Positions 50,601 through 60,982 are shown, numbered from the stretch's first letter. The stretch: 64,000 bases of DNA from Vombatus ursinus (GCF_900497805.2 NW_020945064.1:4874103-4938102); one strand, 5' to 3'. Program-made: numbers and translations. The notes: generated by a model not told the origin, from the sequence alone.

Positions 50601-52527
50601 ACTCTGCCATCCCCCCAAACTAGCATCCCATATCTCTTCACTCTTTCAGAGCCAAGCTTCTAGAAAAAAGCCTTCTACACGTGTCTATCCCCTCCTATTC
50701 CCTTCTCAAGCCCTTACAACCTGACTTCAGACCCTACTGCCATTAAAACTGTTTTCTCTGAGGTCACCAATGGCCTCAACTGCTACATCTGATGGCCTTT
50801 TCTTCATTGTCATTCACCTTGACCTACCTGTAGCTGTCATACTCTTTTTCTTCCTCTGGGATACTTTCACAGAATCACAGAATTTGAGGGTTAGAAGAGA
50901 CCTCAGTGGCCATACATGGTCATCCAATACAAGCCAGAGAACGTTCTTCCTAGGGGAGGATTTCTCTCCTCCTGTACGAAGACCCCTATCTTTTAGTTCA
51001 TCTCCTACCCATATGACTACTCTTCTGCAGTCTTCCTTGTCATACTATCATCCAACTCTTGTGAATTAAGTGGCTCTGTCCAGGCTCCCTTCTCTTCTCT
51101 CTCACGCTTCGCTCCCTCTCCTGATTCCAGTCTAGCAGGACCCCTTGGATCTCCCCAAGTGAATACTCCAAAGGCATCTTTGATTCAACAAGTCCGAAAT
51201 GGAACTAGCTGCTTCAAAACCATCTCTCCTCTAATCTCCCCTATTTCTGACAAGGGGACCCACCATCTTTCTAATCCCCTAGGTCCACAAACTCTCAGTC
51301 ATTTGTGGCTCTTTGTTTTACACTGTTCACAATCAATCGCTTTCCAAGTCTCGTCAGTTCTTTTTCCACAACATCTCTCCCACTGGGCCCTTCTCTCTCT
51401 TCACCGGGTCCCTACCCGGGTACAGTTCCTCATCAGCTGTCACCTGGATTACTGCAGGAACCTTCTGGTTGGTCTTCCTGCTTCAAGTTTGTCCCCTTTC
51501 TACTCTATTTTCCATGAAGCTGCTAAAATAATTTTCCTAAGGGAAGGGAGCAGAGATCTGAGATGATGTTTGTAAAGCACTTTTCATACCTTAAAGTGCC
51601 ACATAAATGCTAATTATTGTGATTAATAGTGTTAAGCAGCCTCAGAGGGGACTTTAAACCCAGATCTCCTGACTCTAAAACCAGCCAAGAGAAGGCAAAA
51701 CTCTTTGTAAACTTTAAAGCACAATATTAACGTCTATCAGTTATTACTCTTCCTATTCATAATTATCCTCCCTAGCATCATTCACCACTCTCCATTCCAA
51801 TCAAACTGGGCAGTAGCTCTTCCCCAAATGGGGCATTCCACCTTTTGTCTCCCTGCCTTGGAAGATGCTAGCCCCTCATGCCTCGAATACATTCCCACCT
51901 CTTCCCCTTAGCCTTTTGCAACCCGTCATTTCTTCTGGCTTAGCTCAGGGACTACCTCCTGCTGCAAAAGATCTCTCCATTATTTGCCCACACCCCCAAT
52001 GGTTAGGACTCTCAGCCCCTTCAAATTCCCTTGTATTTACTACTCTGTGTGCATCTTCTGTACTCCAATAACCCCCCAAAAGGGCAAGGACTATCCTCAG
52101 TACCTAGGGCAGTGTCTAACACACAGTAGGTGCTTCATGAATCCCTATTGAGTGAACCAGAAATTGAGCAGCTTGACTGGGGCTTCATATGCTAAGGTGG
52201 AATAGTCTTGGAGACTGTTCTGATCCCATTTAAAGTTGGAGAAAGAGAAATCTAGATGGGGACTAACATTGCGCAAAGGGGCTTCTGGGACTGGAAGGGA
52301 ATCCAAACTCTCTCAGCATTTCCTGCATCACTTAAGACACTTTATCCCTGTGCCAGCCACCACTCTCTGATTGTTGGAGGGGATGAGGGGAAGGGGTGCC
52401 CTCTCACAGGCAGAGCTACTTACCCATCGATTAAGGGTGTCTCATTCATGATTCTTACTGCTTCATCCCTATATTGGTCTGCGGTGCAGAGTGCCAAACA
52501 AAACCAAAACCACCAGTTCCACATCAT
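41452..52527 (-). CDS. DPEP1: DPEP1, membrane (renal) dipeptidase 1 (ten coding exons, 411 aa)
   Basis: Exons (minus): 52527-52424, 46394-46262, 45237-45105, 44791-44641, 43978-43909, 43682-43506, 42720-42636, 42545-42470, 41858-41723, 41622-41452. The joined frame is 411 aa, the same as human. A hydrophobic signal peptide covers about residues 1-16. All zinc ligands and the catalytic acid are kept at human numbering: H36, D38, E141, H214, H235 and D304. C87/C170, C242/C274 and interchain C377 are also kept. The C-terminus is hydrophobic, as for GPI anchoring. The enzyme hydrolyses dipeptides and cystinyl-bis-glycine, converts LTD4 to LTE4, and opens carbapenems at the renal brush border. Oddities: the human GPI site S385 is Pro here, sequons at N57 and N332 are absent, and an extra one appears at N28. 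Two tandem ATGs (52527, 52524) begin the frame; the first gives the human length. Confidence 0.97.
41723..41858 (-). CDS. DPEP1: DPEP1 coding exon 9
   Basis: 45 codons, [19 protein letters not shown] to RVFDEVEQ. The human N332 sequon (NWT) reads KWT here. Confidence 0.96.
42470..42545 (-). CDS. DPEP1: DPEP1 coding exon 8 (D304)
   Basis: Encodes [20 protein letters not shown] and DGVD. The GFGGDYDG motif holds catalytic D304. AG and GT borders fit phases of exons 7 and 9. Confidence 0.95.
42636..42720 (-). CDS. DPEP1: DPEP1 coding exon 7
   Basis: Encodes [18 protein letters not shown] to NLSQVA. Retains Cys274 and the N279 sequon. It has no open frame of its own long enough to stand out and was found by homology. 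Confidence 0.94.
43155..43385 (-). mobile_element. CORE-type SINE relic in DPEP1 intron
   Basis: Minus orientation: 'ccattttacagatgagaaa' and 'ggcttgcccagagtcag' body, with the head ('ccccctagctgcc') at right, touching coding exon 6's downstream intron. Confidence 0.7.
43506..43682 (-). CDS. DPEP1: DPEP1 coding exon 6 (H214, H235)
   Basis: 59 codons, [20 protein letters not shown] to NILQLV. Holds zinc ligands H214 in DLAHVS and H235 in FSHSSA, and Cys242. Confidence 0.96.
43909..43978 (-). CDS. DPEP1: DPEP1 coding exon 5
   Basis: Short 70-nt exon encoding [20 protein letters not shown] and FGE, after completing W174. Matches human ADNWLVDTGD in position. Confidence 0.94.
44641..44791 (-). 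CDS. DPEP1: DPEP1 coding exon 4 (E141, C170)
   Basis: Encodes [20 protein letters not shown] through TLTHNCNTP. It contains bridging zinc ligand E141 in GVEGGH, and Cys170. Confidence 0.96.
45105..45237 (-). CDS. DPEP1: DPEP1 coding exon 3 (C87)
   Basis: Encodes [20 protein letters not shown] to ATSTA in phase 0 at its start. Contains disulfide Cys87. Confidence 0.96.
46262..46394 (-). CDS. DPEP1: DPEP1 coding exon 2 (H36, D38)
   Basis: Encodes [15 protein letters not shown] to LRAGLVGGQ. It carries zinc ligands H36 and D38. The human N57 glycosylation sequon reads N-L-N here and is lost. Confidence 0.95.
46735..46965 (+). mobile_element. CORE-type SINE relic in DPEP1 intron 1
   Basis: 'tttgagtcaggaagaaggctgacc', 'cagtttcccgcactgtaaag' and 'gttgttatcaaatgagataac' in SINE order. 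Confidence 0.7.
47058..47216. mobile_element. Non-autonomous hAT DNA transposon (MITE)
   Basis: 159 bp, near-palindromic. It starts CAGGGGTGGGGTACCTGTGG and ends with the inverted complement (GCAGGTTCCCCACCCCTG). The terminal inverted repeats extend about 50 bp each with mismatches. It is flanked by 8-bp duplications GCCTAGAC (47050-47057) and GCTTAGAC (47217-47224), the hAT hallmark, with one mismatch. Confidence 0.85.
48110..49100 (+). mobile_element. L2 LINE fragments
   Basis: L2 3' end at 48120-48235 ('gctccttgagggcaggaac..gtgctgggcacatagtagg') followed by further sense L2 text ('ctcctgaaccaactctaccatgatg') with another end near 49040-49090. Confidence 0.75.
49905..50150 (-). mobile_element. 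tRNA-derived SINE with RTE-like tail
   Basis: Minus orientation with head at right. The distal part at left ('gagtcatttctgactgtgatcccatgagg', 'ggagtggtttgccatttccttctcca') matches the RTE 3' region, implying RTE-driven mobilisation. Confidence 0.75.
50395..52160 (+). mobile_element. L2 LINE fragments
   Basis: At least three sense L2 pieces, with ends at 50420-50490 ('gcttggcacatagtaggtgc') and 52085-52150. A short unassigned old repeat ('cacagaatcacagaatttgag') interrupts near 50870-50960. Confidence 0.7.
52424..52527 (-). CDS. DPEP1: DPEP1 coding exon 1 (signal peptide, zinc-site start)
   Basis: Encodes [17 protein letters not shown], a Trp-rich signal peptide, then [17 protein letters not shown] and two bases of G35. 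GTAAGT donor at 52423. The 6-kb first coding intron follows. Upstream noncoding exons may exist but are not recognisable. Confidence 0.94.
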
Positions 52528-53335
52528 GCCGAAGTTTCCCCCGGAGAGACCAGCCGGAGACTCAAAACTTGCCAAATCACCTCCCTCTTGCCCTGAGCTT
52601 GTCTTCCTCTGTGGGGAGTAGACTAAGTATTACAACAATATCATTTTTATACCAGGTGAAAATGATTAAGGATGCCCTTTGATCGGGAAAGTCTAGAATT
52701 AGCCTGGATATTGATAGTACTTCACCAACTAAAAGTGACAATAAGCCCTTTGGACAGGCCAGAGTCTCAGGCTGGTAATGGGACTGGGCCAAAGGAACCT
52801 GAAATTCCAAATCCCTGAATCCCTGCCTCTGCTGGATTTGAAATGGAGTAGGTGACCACTTGGTGTGTGACAGTGAGTGTGTGTGGGAGTGGGGAGGTCT
52901 GTACCATAAAACTGATTTTACCTACAGTTGAATAGTTACCTAGAGAAAGGCCAGGAAATAGGTAAAAGAAAAAATAGGTAAAAAAAATTAGGCAAAAAGA
53001 TAAATAGGTAAAAGAAAAAAATTTATGAGAGAAGAAGAACTTTCTGAAATAGGTCCACACCAGTCTGATAACCCCGAGGTAAATGACTTGCTTTATGACA
53101 CAGAGGAGTATTCCAAAGAAAAAAGAGCCTGAGTTTAAATTTAGTAAGGAAGGAAACAAGGCAGCTACCATGGGTGTACTGGGGTTGGCACTAAAGGACA
53201 GGACAGGATGGTATGTTGGAAAGAACCATGGATTTGGGTTCATACTCTTCCTTCTGCTTACTGTGTGACCCTGGGAAGTCACTTAATTTCTCTGGTCTCA
53301 ATTTCCTTATCTGTAAAACAGCCTCTAGGACAAGG

Positions 53336-53376
<41 letters not shown>

Positions 53377-54140
53377 AATCTCAGCAACTTTTATTAATAT
53401 GCAGACTTTGAAATGAGACATCAATAATCCATTTTTCCACTAGTTAACACCAATATGTAGGTTCAATTGGTTAAATCTTGTCTCATATTTGCTTTAATCT
53501 GTGAACACACAAGTTAAAAATAAGAATGTTCTAAAAAAAATGAAAAAATAAGAATGTTCTGATCAGCCACTTCCTCTTGGTGAAGGATTCTTAAGATTTT
53601 CTGTGTCCTATTGGTGAAGTCTAGGGACTTCTTCTCAGAATCATGTTCTCAAAGGCATAAAATAAAATACTTAGGATTACTAAGAGAACCTATCATATTG
53701 TCATACAGTTGTAAAAGTATAAATTTTTTAAAAAGTTAGAGTGAGTGAAGGGATGAGATGAATCTGGAAAGGTTGGCTAAAACCAGACAATGAAGGCAGA
53801 CCTCTTAAGGAATAAACAGTTTATAATTTGAGGGACTAAGAAAGGATTCCCTGACTAGAAGAAAAAAATTCACTGTCACTACTGTTCATTGGACATGGTA
53901 TACAATTCCACTATTAGAAAATAATTTCTTTGGATTTGATTTTCTCTACAAGATACTCCTCTGCCATTAGTCACTATTGTGGGTGACTGTGGGTAGCCAG
54001 AGGACATAGGACACTGAGTACCTGGGACTGGGATCAGGGGTGAGGAGAACCAAGGAGAAAAGTTTGCCTAAAAAGTAAGCATCCGGGAGGTGGCTCAAGA
54101 TTAATATGGCAAAACATTAGTACTGTCACTATTTAAAAAA
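52528..54140. other. Upstream flank of DPEP1
   Basis: May contain DPEP1 promoter or noncoding exons; none is recognisable. A SINE/MIR relic lies at about 53205-53330, followed by a CA repeat. No CpG island is seen, which fits a tissue-restricted gene. Confidence 0.4.
53339..53374. repeat. CA microsatellite
   Basis: About 18 AC units, immediately after a SINE relic. Confidence 0.95.
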
Positions 54141-54747
54141 AAATATTTTCAATTCTGAATTCTCTCCTTTTTTCTGCCCCTCCCTCATCCACTGAGAAGG
54201 CAAGAAATATATATTATACATAATAAATTATATATATGAAATCACGCAAAGCACATTTCCATGTTAGTCATGTTGCAGGGGGGAAAAGTAGGAAAAATAA
54301 AGTGAAAAAATATGTTTCAATCTTCACTCAAAGTTCACCAGTTCTCTTTGGAGGTGGATAGCAGTTTTCATCATGGGTCCTTTGGAATTGTCTTGGATCA
54401 TTGTATTGATCAGAGTAGCTGATTCACAGCTGATCATCATTACAATATTGCTGTTACTATGTACAATGTTCTCCTGGTTCTGCTCACTTCACTCTGCCTC
54501 AGTTCATGTAAGTCTTTTTTTACAGGTATTTGGAGGGGTTTGGGGGAGAGCTCAAGCAAGTCACTGCTTTTACTCCGCCCTCTTGGCTCCATCCCCAGTT
54601 TACATAAGTCTTCCCAGGTTTATCTGAAACCATCCACTTCATCATTTCTTACAGCACAATCATATTCCATCACAATCATATATCACAACTCGTCCAGCTA
54701 TTCCCCAATTGACAGGCAATGTTTCACTTTCTGACCAGCTAATACAG
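54140..54747 (-). mobile_element. L1 3' region (antisense), with inserted L1 5' end
   Basis: 3' UTR and ORF2 end, antisense, similar to 30-330 of the first L1. It is interrupted at about 54515-54597 by a short segment from an L1 5' end. Ends abruptly at 'ctttctgaccagctaat'. Confidence 0.75.
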
Positions 54748-54759
54748 GATATGGGGACA

Positions 54760-54990
54760 ATTAGGTGGCACAGTGGATAGAATGCTAGAAGTCAGAAAGA
54801 CTTGAGTTCAAATCTGACCTCAGACTTACTAGCTATGTGAACTTGGGCAAATCATTTAACCTTCTTTGCTTCCATTTCCTCATCTGTCAAATGAGTTGGA
54901 GAAAGAAATGGTAAACCACTCCAGTATCTTGGCCAAGGAAACCCCAAATGGGGTCATGAGGAGTCAGACATAATTGGAAAATGATTGAAT
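54760..54990 (+). mobile_element. tRNA-derived SINE with RTE-like tail
   Basis: Head 'ggacaattaggtggcacagtgg', then tail 'aaatggtaaaccactccagt' and 'ggggtcatgaggagtcagac', the same two-part layout as 49905-50150. Confidence 0.8.
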
Positions 54991-56340
54991 GACAACATAA
55001 TACAGGATATGAGGGGAAGGGAGGGTACAGGTTCAGGACCTAAGAACAAGCACAGAGAGATGAGAGAAAACAATAAGAACCACTTTCTTATCCTTTTCCC
55101 AAGTCCCGAGGCTGACTCAGTGGCACTGTTAGGGGAGCAACCTGGGAATTCAGTTGGTGGGGTGGGGGGTGGGGAGTTAGGGAAAGGGAATCAGTCAGAG
55201 ATGATAGGATTTAAATATGGAAGGCATCATCTACTCTAAATCCCTCCTTTTACAGATGAGGAAACTGGGGTCCAAAGAAATAAAACAACTTGGATTCAAA
55301 CCTAAGTCTTCTGACTTCAAATCTAGTGCCCTTAATACTACTCTAGAGCTAGAAATTTCCCTATCCAGAGTCACCTTTCCTCAGAACACAGCCTTTTGTT
55401 TTCCAGAGTGATAGCTCTTAGGTCTAGACTGGTGTCAATAGCTGATAATGCACCATAGGATTGCCCCTTAACATCCCAGGTGTGTTTGCATTGTACCAGG
55501 AGCCTTCCCTGTTCTCCCTCATACTCTCCCTGTCCCAGGGATCTGAGCTCCATTCCCCATGCCCAATGAATGACCCACCTCCTTATTTTCATCCTCCTTA
55601 ACCCTCTCCCCCAATGTCTCACTCCAGATCTCCCTACCCTTTCCACTGTGCTCTCTGAAATGCCCTCTCCATGATGGACAAACTCACTTTCATCTGATTT
55701 CTGTTTCTTTCTCCCCTCCATTTTTTGGCCTTCACCGCGCCCTGATTCCCTCGGCATCCTTGGCCACTCTTTTCGGTACTGGTCACACATTTACTCATAT
55801 CCTCTGACTCACAAGCTGCAATAGTCCTTTCTCCACCACTTGAAAAGCTTAAGTTCACAATCATTTTTTGAGAAAAACATTAATTAACCTCCAACAACCC
55901 TCTTCTTGTTACAGACAAGCTAATGAAGAACTAAGTAATTCACCCAAATATAAACTCTTGGCCAGTGACAGAGCCAGGAGCTAACTTTAGACAAATATTT
56001 GTGTTTCGTCAACTTAGTCGTACTTCCAATCTAGAGCCCTCCAATTCTGAGCCAAGAAGCTAATGTAGCTTGTGGTGAGTTCACCAACTCTGCCAAGCCT
56101 GATAGACAGCATCATCCCATAAATAGATACGCCTGTTCTCAGGACAGTCTTTTAGGATCCTCTTACTCGGCAGAGACAACCGATCGCCATTTCTGCTTGC
56201 TGGCATCTTCCCAACACTCATCCCCACTCAGGGAAGACACCATGAAGTCCAAGTCATTATCTGTCCTTACTGAGCACAAACTCCAGCACAGAATCAGATT
56301 CTCAGAAGTAGAAGGCGCCGACTAAATCCCAACCCATCTG
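54991..56340. other. Intergenic, mostly old repeat text
   Basis: A MIR-like relic at about 55200-55340 and a CT-rich stretch at 55400-55860 that may be old LINE. No supported gene. Confidence 0.45.
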
Positions 56341-56343
56341 CTC

Positions 56344-56495
56344 AGTTCATATAAGGCTTCCCAGGTTTTTCTGAAACCATCCACTTCATCATTTCTTACA
56401 GCGCAATCATATTCCATCACAATCATATATCACAACTCGTCCAGCTATTCCCCAATTGACAGGCGATGCCTCACTTTCTGACCAGCTAATGCAGG
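56344..56495 (-). mobile_element. L1 3' region fragment, near-copy of 54600-54747
   Basis: About 150 bp nearly identical to the piece at 54600-54747, with the same unusual end point 'ctttctgaccagctaat'. Confidence 0.75.
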
Positions 56496-56621
56496 AATCT
56501 GCTCTACAATATATCCATCATGTAGTCATCTAACCTCTGCATAAAGACTCCTAAATGAAGGCAGACACCGTGCACTGCTTCTCCCCACTAAGATCTCAAG
56601 TTCATTTCATTGCCGCTGTTT

Positions 56622-56850
56622 GCCCTTCATTCGCAAAGAGGACCATGACATCAGGGAGGTGATGCCATGACATGCGAGTGACTTGGATTTAAGTGAGGCA
56701 GGGCTGTGCAAAGTCACCAGCCTCACGGTCTCCTCCAGCACCATCTGGGTCCAGTGGCCAGATATGGATCAGGACAACTGGAGATGGCCCAGGATGCAGT
56801 GGGAGGCCTTGGCCTTTTCAAGCTAAGGTCTTTAACAGGTCTCAGCTCGA
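56622..56850 (+). mobile_element. RTE-type SINE, copy 3 (interrupted)
   Basis: Same family as 27968 and 31728. It stops at 'gtctcagctcgat' where a tRNA-headed SINE begins, so the 3' end is displaced or lost. Confidence 0.75.
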
Positions 56851-56852
56851 TA

Positions 56853-57100
56853 GTAAGGGCAGCTGGTGCGCAGAGCACTGGACCTGGAGTCAGAAAGACC
56901 TGAGTCCAAATTTTGACTTCAGAAACTAGCTGTGTGACCATGGACAAGGCACTTAACCTTCTGTCTGCCTCAGTTTTCTCATCTGTAAAATGGGGATAAG
57001 AGCACCTACCTGTTAGGGTTGTTTGAAGATCAAACAAGGGACTATTTATAAAGTGCTTTGCAAATCTTAAAATACTATGGAAGTGCTAGCTATTATTGTT
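56853..57100 (+). mobile_element. tRNA-headed CORE SINE
   Basis: 'agggcagctggtgcgcagagc' head, 'cagttttctcatctgtaaaatgg' body, and 'aagtgctttgcaaatcttaaa' end. Confidence 0.8.
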
Positions 57101-57149
57101 ATTAATTTTCCTTAATCTCTTAACTGGAATACCTAAAAGGAGTGGGATT

Positions 57150-57302
57150 TCCTTTTTTTTTTTGCTGAGGCAATCAGAATTAAGTGACTTGTCCAGGGTC
57201 ACACACAGCTAGTAAGTGTCATGTGTCTGAGGCGGGATTTGAACTCAGGTCCTCCTGTCTCCAAGGTGGGAGCTCTATCCACTGCACCACCTAGCTGTCC
57301 CT
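57150..57302 (-). mobile_element. tRNA-derived SINE
   Basis: Minus orientation with head at right ('ccaccta gctgtccc') and T-run at left. Confidence 0.85.
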
Positions 57303-57419
57303 GTGGAATGGGGTTTCTAACCTAAATAGACAACAACCTCGCGAGGCAAGTTACACAGGTGCTATCCATATTTTACACCTGAGAAAGCTCAGCCACGGAA
57401 GTTTTCATCCAGCCGATTG

Positions 57420-57650
57420 TGTGTCCAAGTGTCTTTCTCTCTAGCGTCTTTCCTCTGGGATTACTTCTCATTTATCTTGTATGCGTGTTGTACACACAAG
57501 GTTTTTTTGCATGCTTTTTTTCCTCATTAGAATGTGAGCTCCCTGAGGGTAGGGGCTATGCTTTTTACCTCTCTTTTGTATCCCTGGGGCTTAGCACAGT
57601 GCCTGATGCATAATAAGCATTCAATAAATGCTTGTTGACTGACTGACCTC
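57420..57650 (+). mobile_element. L2 3' end
   Basis: 'tgagctccctgagggtaggggc' to 'gcttagcacagtgcctgatgc' and 'aataaatgcttgttgactgac'. Confidence 0.8.
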
Positions 57651-58479
57651 AACCCACCAGCCAGCCTCTTCCACATCTCCTGTTTGTAGATCCTATATTC
57701 CAGGCACATTGACCACCCCCAACTCCCACCAAACATGTACTGCTGTCACTTTCCTGCCTTGAGCTTTGAGCTTTCCTTATGTTTCCCCATCCTTATAAGG
57801 ATTTCTCCATCTCCACCTCATGACAAACTACACTTTTCTGCCTTGAGACTATATTCTCTTTAGTTCAATTGGACAAATATTTATGATGTTCTTGAAACTG
57901 GAAGACCTTCCATGCAAGGAACATCAAGAGAAATCCAACCCATCCCTCAAGATCCAGCTCAGGAAGCTTTTTAAGGCAATAACAATCTGGGCCTGGAGAG
58001 AAACTGGGAAGCACTAGGTTGCCAAAGGTGGGGGTGGGGAGGGTCTGCAGTTAAGGATCCCAAAGGTTCTCCTATTCTATTGAATGAGGGAAGTCTTGTG
58101 CACACACAGTCCTGTGAGTTTCCTCATGGCAAGGTGTAATCCATGTGTCATTTGGGACTCTTCTCCTGATAAAATTTATCTGAGCATAATTTTTGGAGGA
58201 ATTCTCACAAAATCTCTCTGAATTGCCCACCTTCCTTCTTGTAAAACCTTGGGAAGTCAGGTTCTGGTTCATTTTGTTCTTATCAAAAGGGCCCCCAAAT
58301 CCCCTAGCAAATCCAGCCTAGCAAGACATTAGTAATAGGACATGTTTTCTTTAACTTGACTAAAAAAGACGGATAGATTTTGTATCCAAGACACTGAACC
58401 ATCTGGAAAACTCTCTTTTTCTTTCAGTGTGCCAAGCGATTCTCCTTTCAGTGGACCCTACCTTACCTATACACTTTCT

Positions 58480-59690
58480 CCAAAGATAATTGGCCAAAGA
58501 ATATGAACAAATAATTCTCAAAAGAAAAATCTCAAAGTATTAACAACCATATAAAAAGATGTTCTAAATCACAAATAATAAGAGAAATAAAAATCAAAAC
58601 AACTCTGAAGTGTTACCTCACACCCTGCAAATTAGCAAAGATAGCAAAAGATGTCTATAGTCGATGTTAGAAGGATTATGAGAAGACAGACACACCAGCA
58701 AATTGTTGGTAGAGCTTTAAACCCATCCAATAATTTTGGAAAGGAACTTGAAATTATACATTGAAATATATGCATATATATAATGTAATATATATTGTAT
58801 TATATATAATGTATAATATGTATAATATATAATGTACAAGATACAAAATATTCATACTTTTTGACCCAGAAATTCTACCACTAGAATTATACCCCAAGGA
58901 GGTTATTGACAAGAAACCTGAGTCCCCATGTACATTAACATATTCACAGCAGCATTTTTTGTGATAGCAAAGAATTGGAAACAGAGTAATTGTCCATCCT
59001 TTGGGGAATGGCCAAACAAATTATGGTATATGAATATTATGTGATGTTACCATGCTGTAAGAAATGATGAATCTGGTGAATAAAGGGAAGCAGGTAAAGA
59101 TCTCTATGAACAGATGCAGAGTGAAGAAGGCAGAGCCAAGAATACAATATACAGAACATTTGTGACAATGTAAATGTAAATAACAACCATAAAAAATTAG
59201 ATGTTGCAAAATGTTGCAAAAAGCAAACGAAAGCAAATTACAAACAAAAAAGAAAATATACGAGAAAATATCCCCACCCCATCCCTTTTCTGAGGTCCAC
59301 AAGTGTGGCACATTGCACATATTTCCAGACTTCTACAATGTATTGATCAGTTTTAATGATTTCTTTCCCTTTAAAAAAAAGATCATCTGTTGGGGCAGTT
59401 AGGTGGCGCAGGGGATAGAGCACCGGCCCTGAATTCAGGAGGACCTGAGTTCAAATCCAGCCTCAGACACGTAACACTTACTAGCTGTGTGACCTTGGGC
59501 AAGTCACTTAACCCCATTGCCTAGCCAAAAACAAAACAAAACAAAACAAAAAAAAGTAAAAGAAAAAAAATCATCTGTTGTATGGGCTTGCTCTCTGTGA
59601 GGGGAAGGGAGAGGGATACTGGAGAAAATGTTGCTAATATAAAAAACAATAACAACAATCCAAAGACCTCAATAAAATTTATTTCTAAAA
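58480..59690 (+). mobile_element. L1 3' end with nested SINE
   Basis: Sense ORF2 end ('aaatcaaaacaactctgaag', 'agcaaagaattggaaac') and 3' UTR. A SINE splits it (59393-59569), and the L1 resumes to an A-rich tail near 59690. A TATA-rich microsatellite lies at 58765-58850. Confidence 0.85.
59393..59569 (+). mobile_element. tRNA-derived SINE inside L1
   Basis: Near-consensus head and body ('ggtggcgcaggggatagagc', 'gtgaccttgggcaagtcac'), tail of AAAAC units. Flanked by identical ATCATCTGTTG at 59382-59392 and 59570-59580. Confidence 0.9.
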
Positions 59691-60129
59691 AAAAAAGAAA
59701 AAAAAGAAAGAAAGAAAAGGCCCTAGGCTGGATGACTCACAGTACCAGAGAAGAATTCTGAGTTGTTCCTTAGTGCATATGGTTCCCTGTTGCACTGATC
59801 TTTCTAGTGCTAAGAAGGACAAGATCTGGAGGTCAGCAGTCTCTGAGATTATTTCAACATTTCTTTCTGTAATTAGCTTCCCAGTCCATGTGATTCTCTG
59901 AAGGGGCCATTCTGGTAACCTTCGTCCCCACCGCTTTGCTTAGCCTGCCATCCTTGATGGAGCAGAGGTCAAAAGAATACAAAATCTGACGTGTTTGTCC
60001 TGCCGATATTGGTAAGCATAGATGCCACATTTCAGGAAGGACATTGATAAGCTGAAGAGTGTCCACAGGAGGTGAGCAAGAATGGCAAAGGGCCTAGGTA
60101 GCTAGGTAAAAAGCCCACCAGATAAGTGT

Positions 60130-60372
60130 CACAGTGGACAGAACGCTAGACTTGGAGTCAGGGAGACCCTAGTCCAAATCCAACCTCAGACATTTACTGG
60201 CTGTGTGATCATGGGCAAGTCACTTCACCTGTCTGACTCAGTTTCCTCAACTGAAGAATGAGGATAATGATAGCCACTTACTTCCCAGGGTTGTTGCAAG
60301 AATTAAATGAGATAATATTTATAAAACACTTAGCACTGTACCTGGCACATAATAGGTACTTAATAAATGCTT
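60130..60372 (+). mobile_element. tRNA-headed CORE SINE
   Basis: 'cacagtggacagaacgctag', 'catgggcaagtcacttcac' and 'cctggcacataataggtac', followed directly by a CCTT microsatellite. Confidence 0.8.
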
Positions 60373-60590
60373 GTTTCCTTCCTTCCTCCCTTCCTCCTTT
60401 CCTTCTCTCCTCCCTCCTCCCTCCCTTCCTTCCTTCTTCCCTTCCCTTTCTTCTTTTCTTCCTTCTCTCTCTTTTTCCTCCTTCCCTCATTTCCTCCTTC
60501 TTTTCATCTTCCCTTCTTCTTTCCTTCCCTTCCTCCCTCCCTCCCCTTTTTTTCCTTCCCTCCCTCTCTTCCTTCTTTCCATGGGGAATA
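60373..60590. repeat. CCTT-rich polypyrimidine tract
   Basis: About 215 bp of CCTT, CCTC and CTTC units with almost no purine on plus. Confidence 0.95.
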
Positions 60591-60936
60591 ATAGAAAGAA
60601 CCTGCAATGTTGAGCCTGGAGAAGAAAAGACCTAAGGAGTATCTATATCTGTAAGGAGTATCAAGTATCTGTCTCCAGATACTTGAAGGGCTGTCTCCTG
60701 GAAGAGACATTAGACTTGTTTTGTTTGGCTCCTGAGGGCAGAAGCAGAGGCAATAGGTGAAAACTGTAAAGAGATCAGTTTAGAGTTGATAACGGGAAAA
60801 AATGTCCTAACAATGGGAGCTGTCCAAATGAGAGCTGAATGAGTGGCTGCCTCAGGGGGTGATGGGTTCTTCCTCCCAGGAGGTTTTCAGGAAAAGGTTA
60901 GATGGCTACTCCCTGGTGTAGTGAATACCGCCCCCC

Positions 60937-60937
<1 letters not shown>

Positions 60938-60982
<45 letters not shown>

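Larger units (their letters stand above)
46395..52423 (-). other. DPEP1: DPEP1 intron 1
   Basis: 6.0-kb intron. Holds an unassigned old repeat (46450-46700), SINE (46735-46965), hAT MITE (47058-47216), L2 (48110-49100), SINE (49905-50150), and L2 (50395-52160). 47230-48100 and 49110-49900 show no recognised feature. Confidence 0.75.

Noticed and set aside
52767-53282. 171-aa minus-strand open frame upstream of DPEP1
   Set aside because: Phe-rich text arises from A-rich low-complexity DNA and a SINE relic. No family resemblance, and no splice link to DPEP1.
55371-55864. 139-aa and 76-aa minus-strand open frames
   Set aside because: Low-complexity Arg/Glu/Gly-rich text opposite a CT-rich, probably LINE-derived stretch; no family match.
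59393-59470. tRNA-like promoter boxes in SINE heads
   Set aside because: A- and B-box-like text comes from tRNA-derived SINEs; none folds as an intact tRNA gene.
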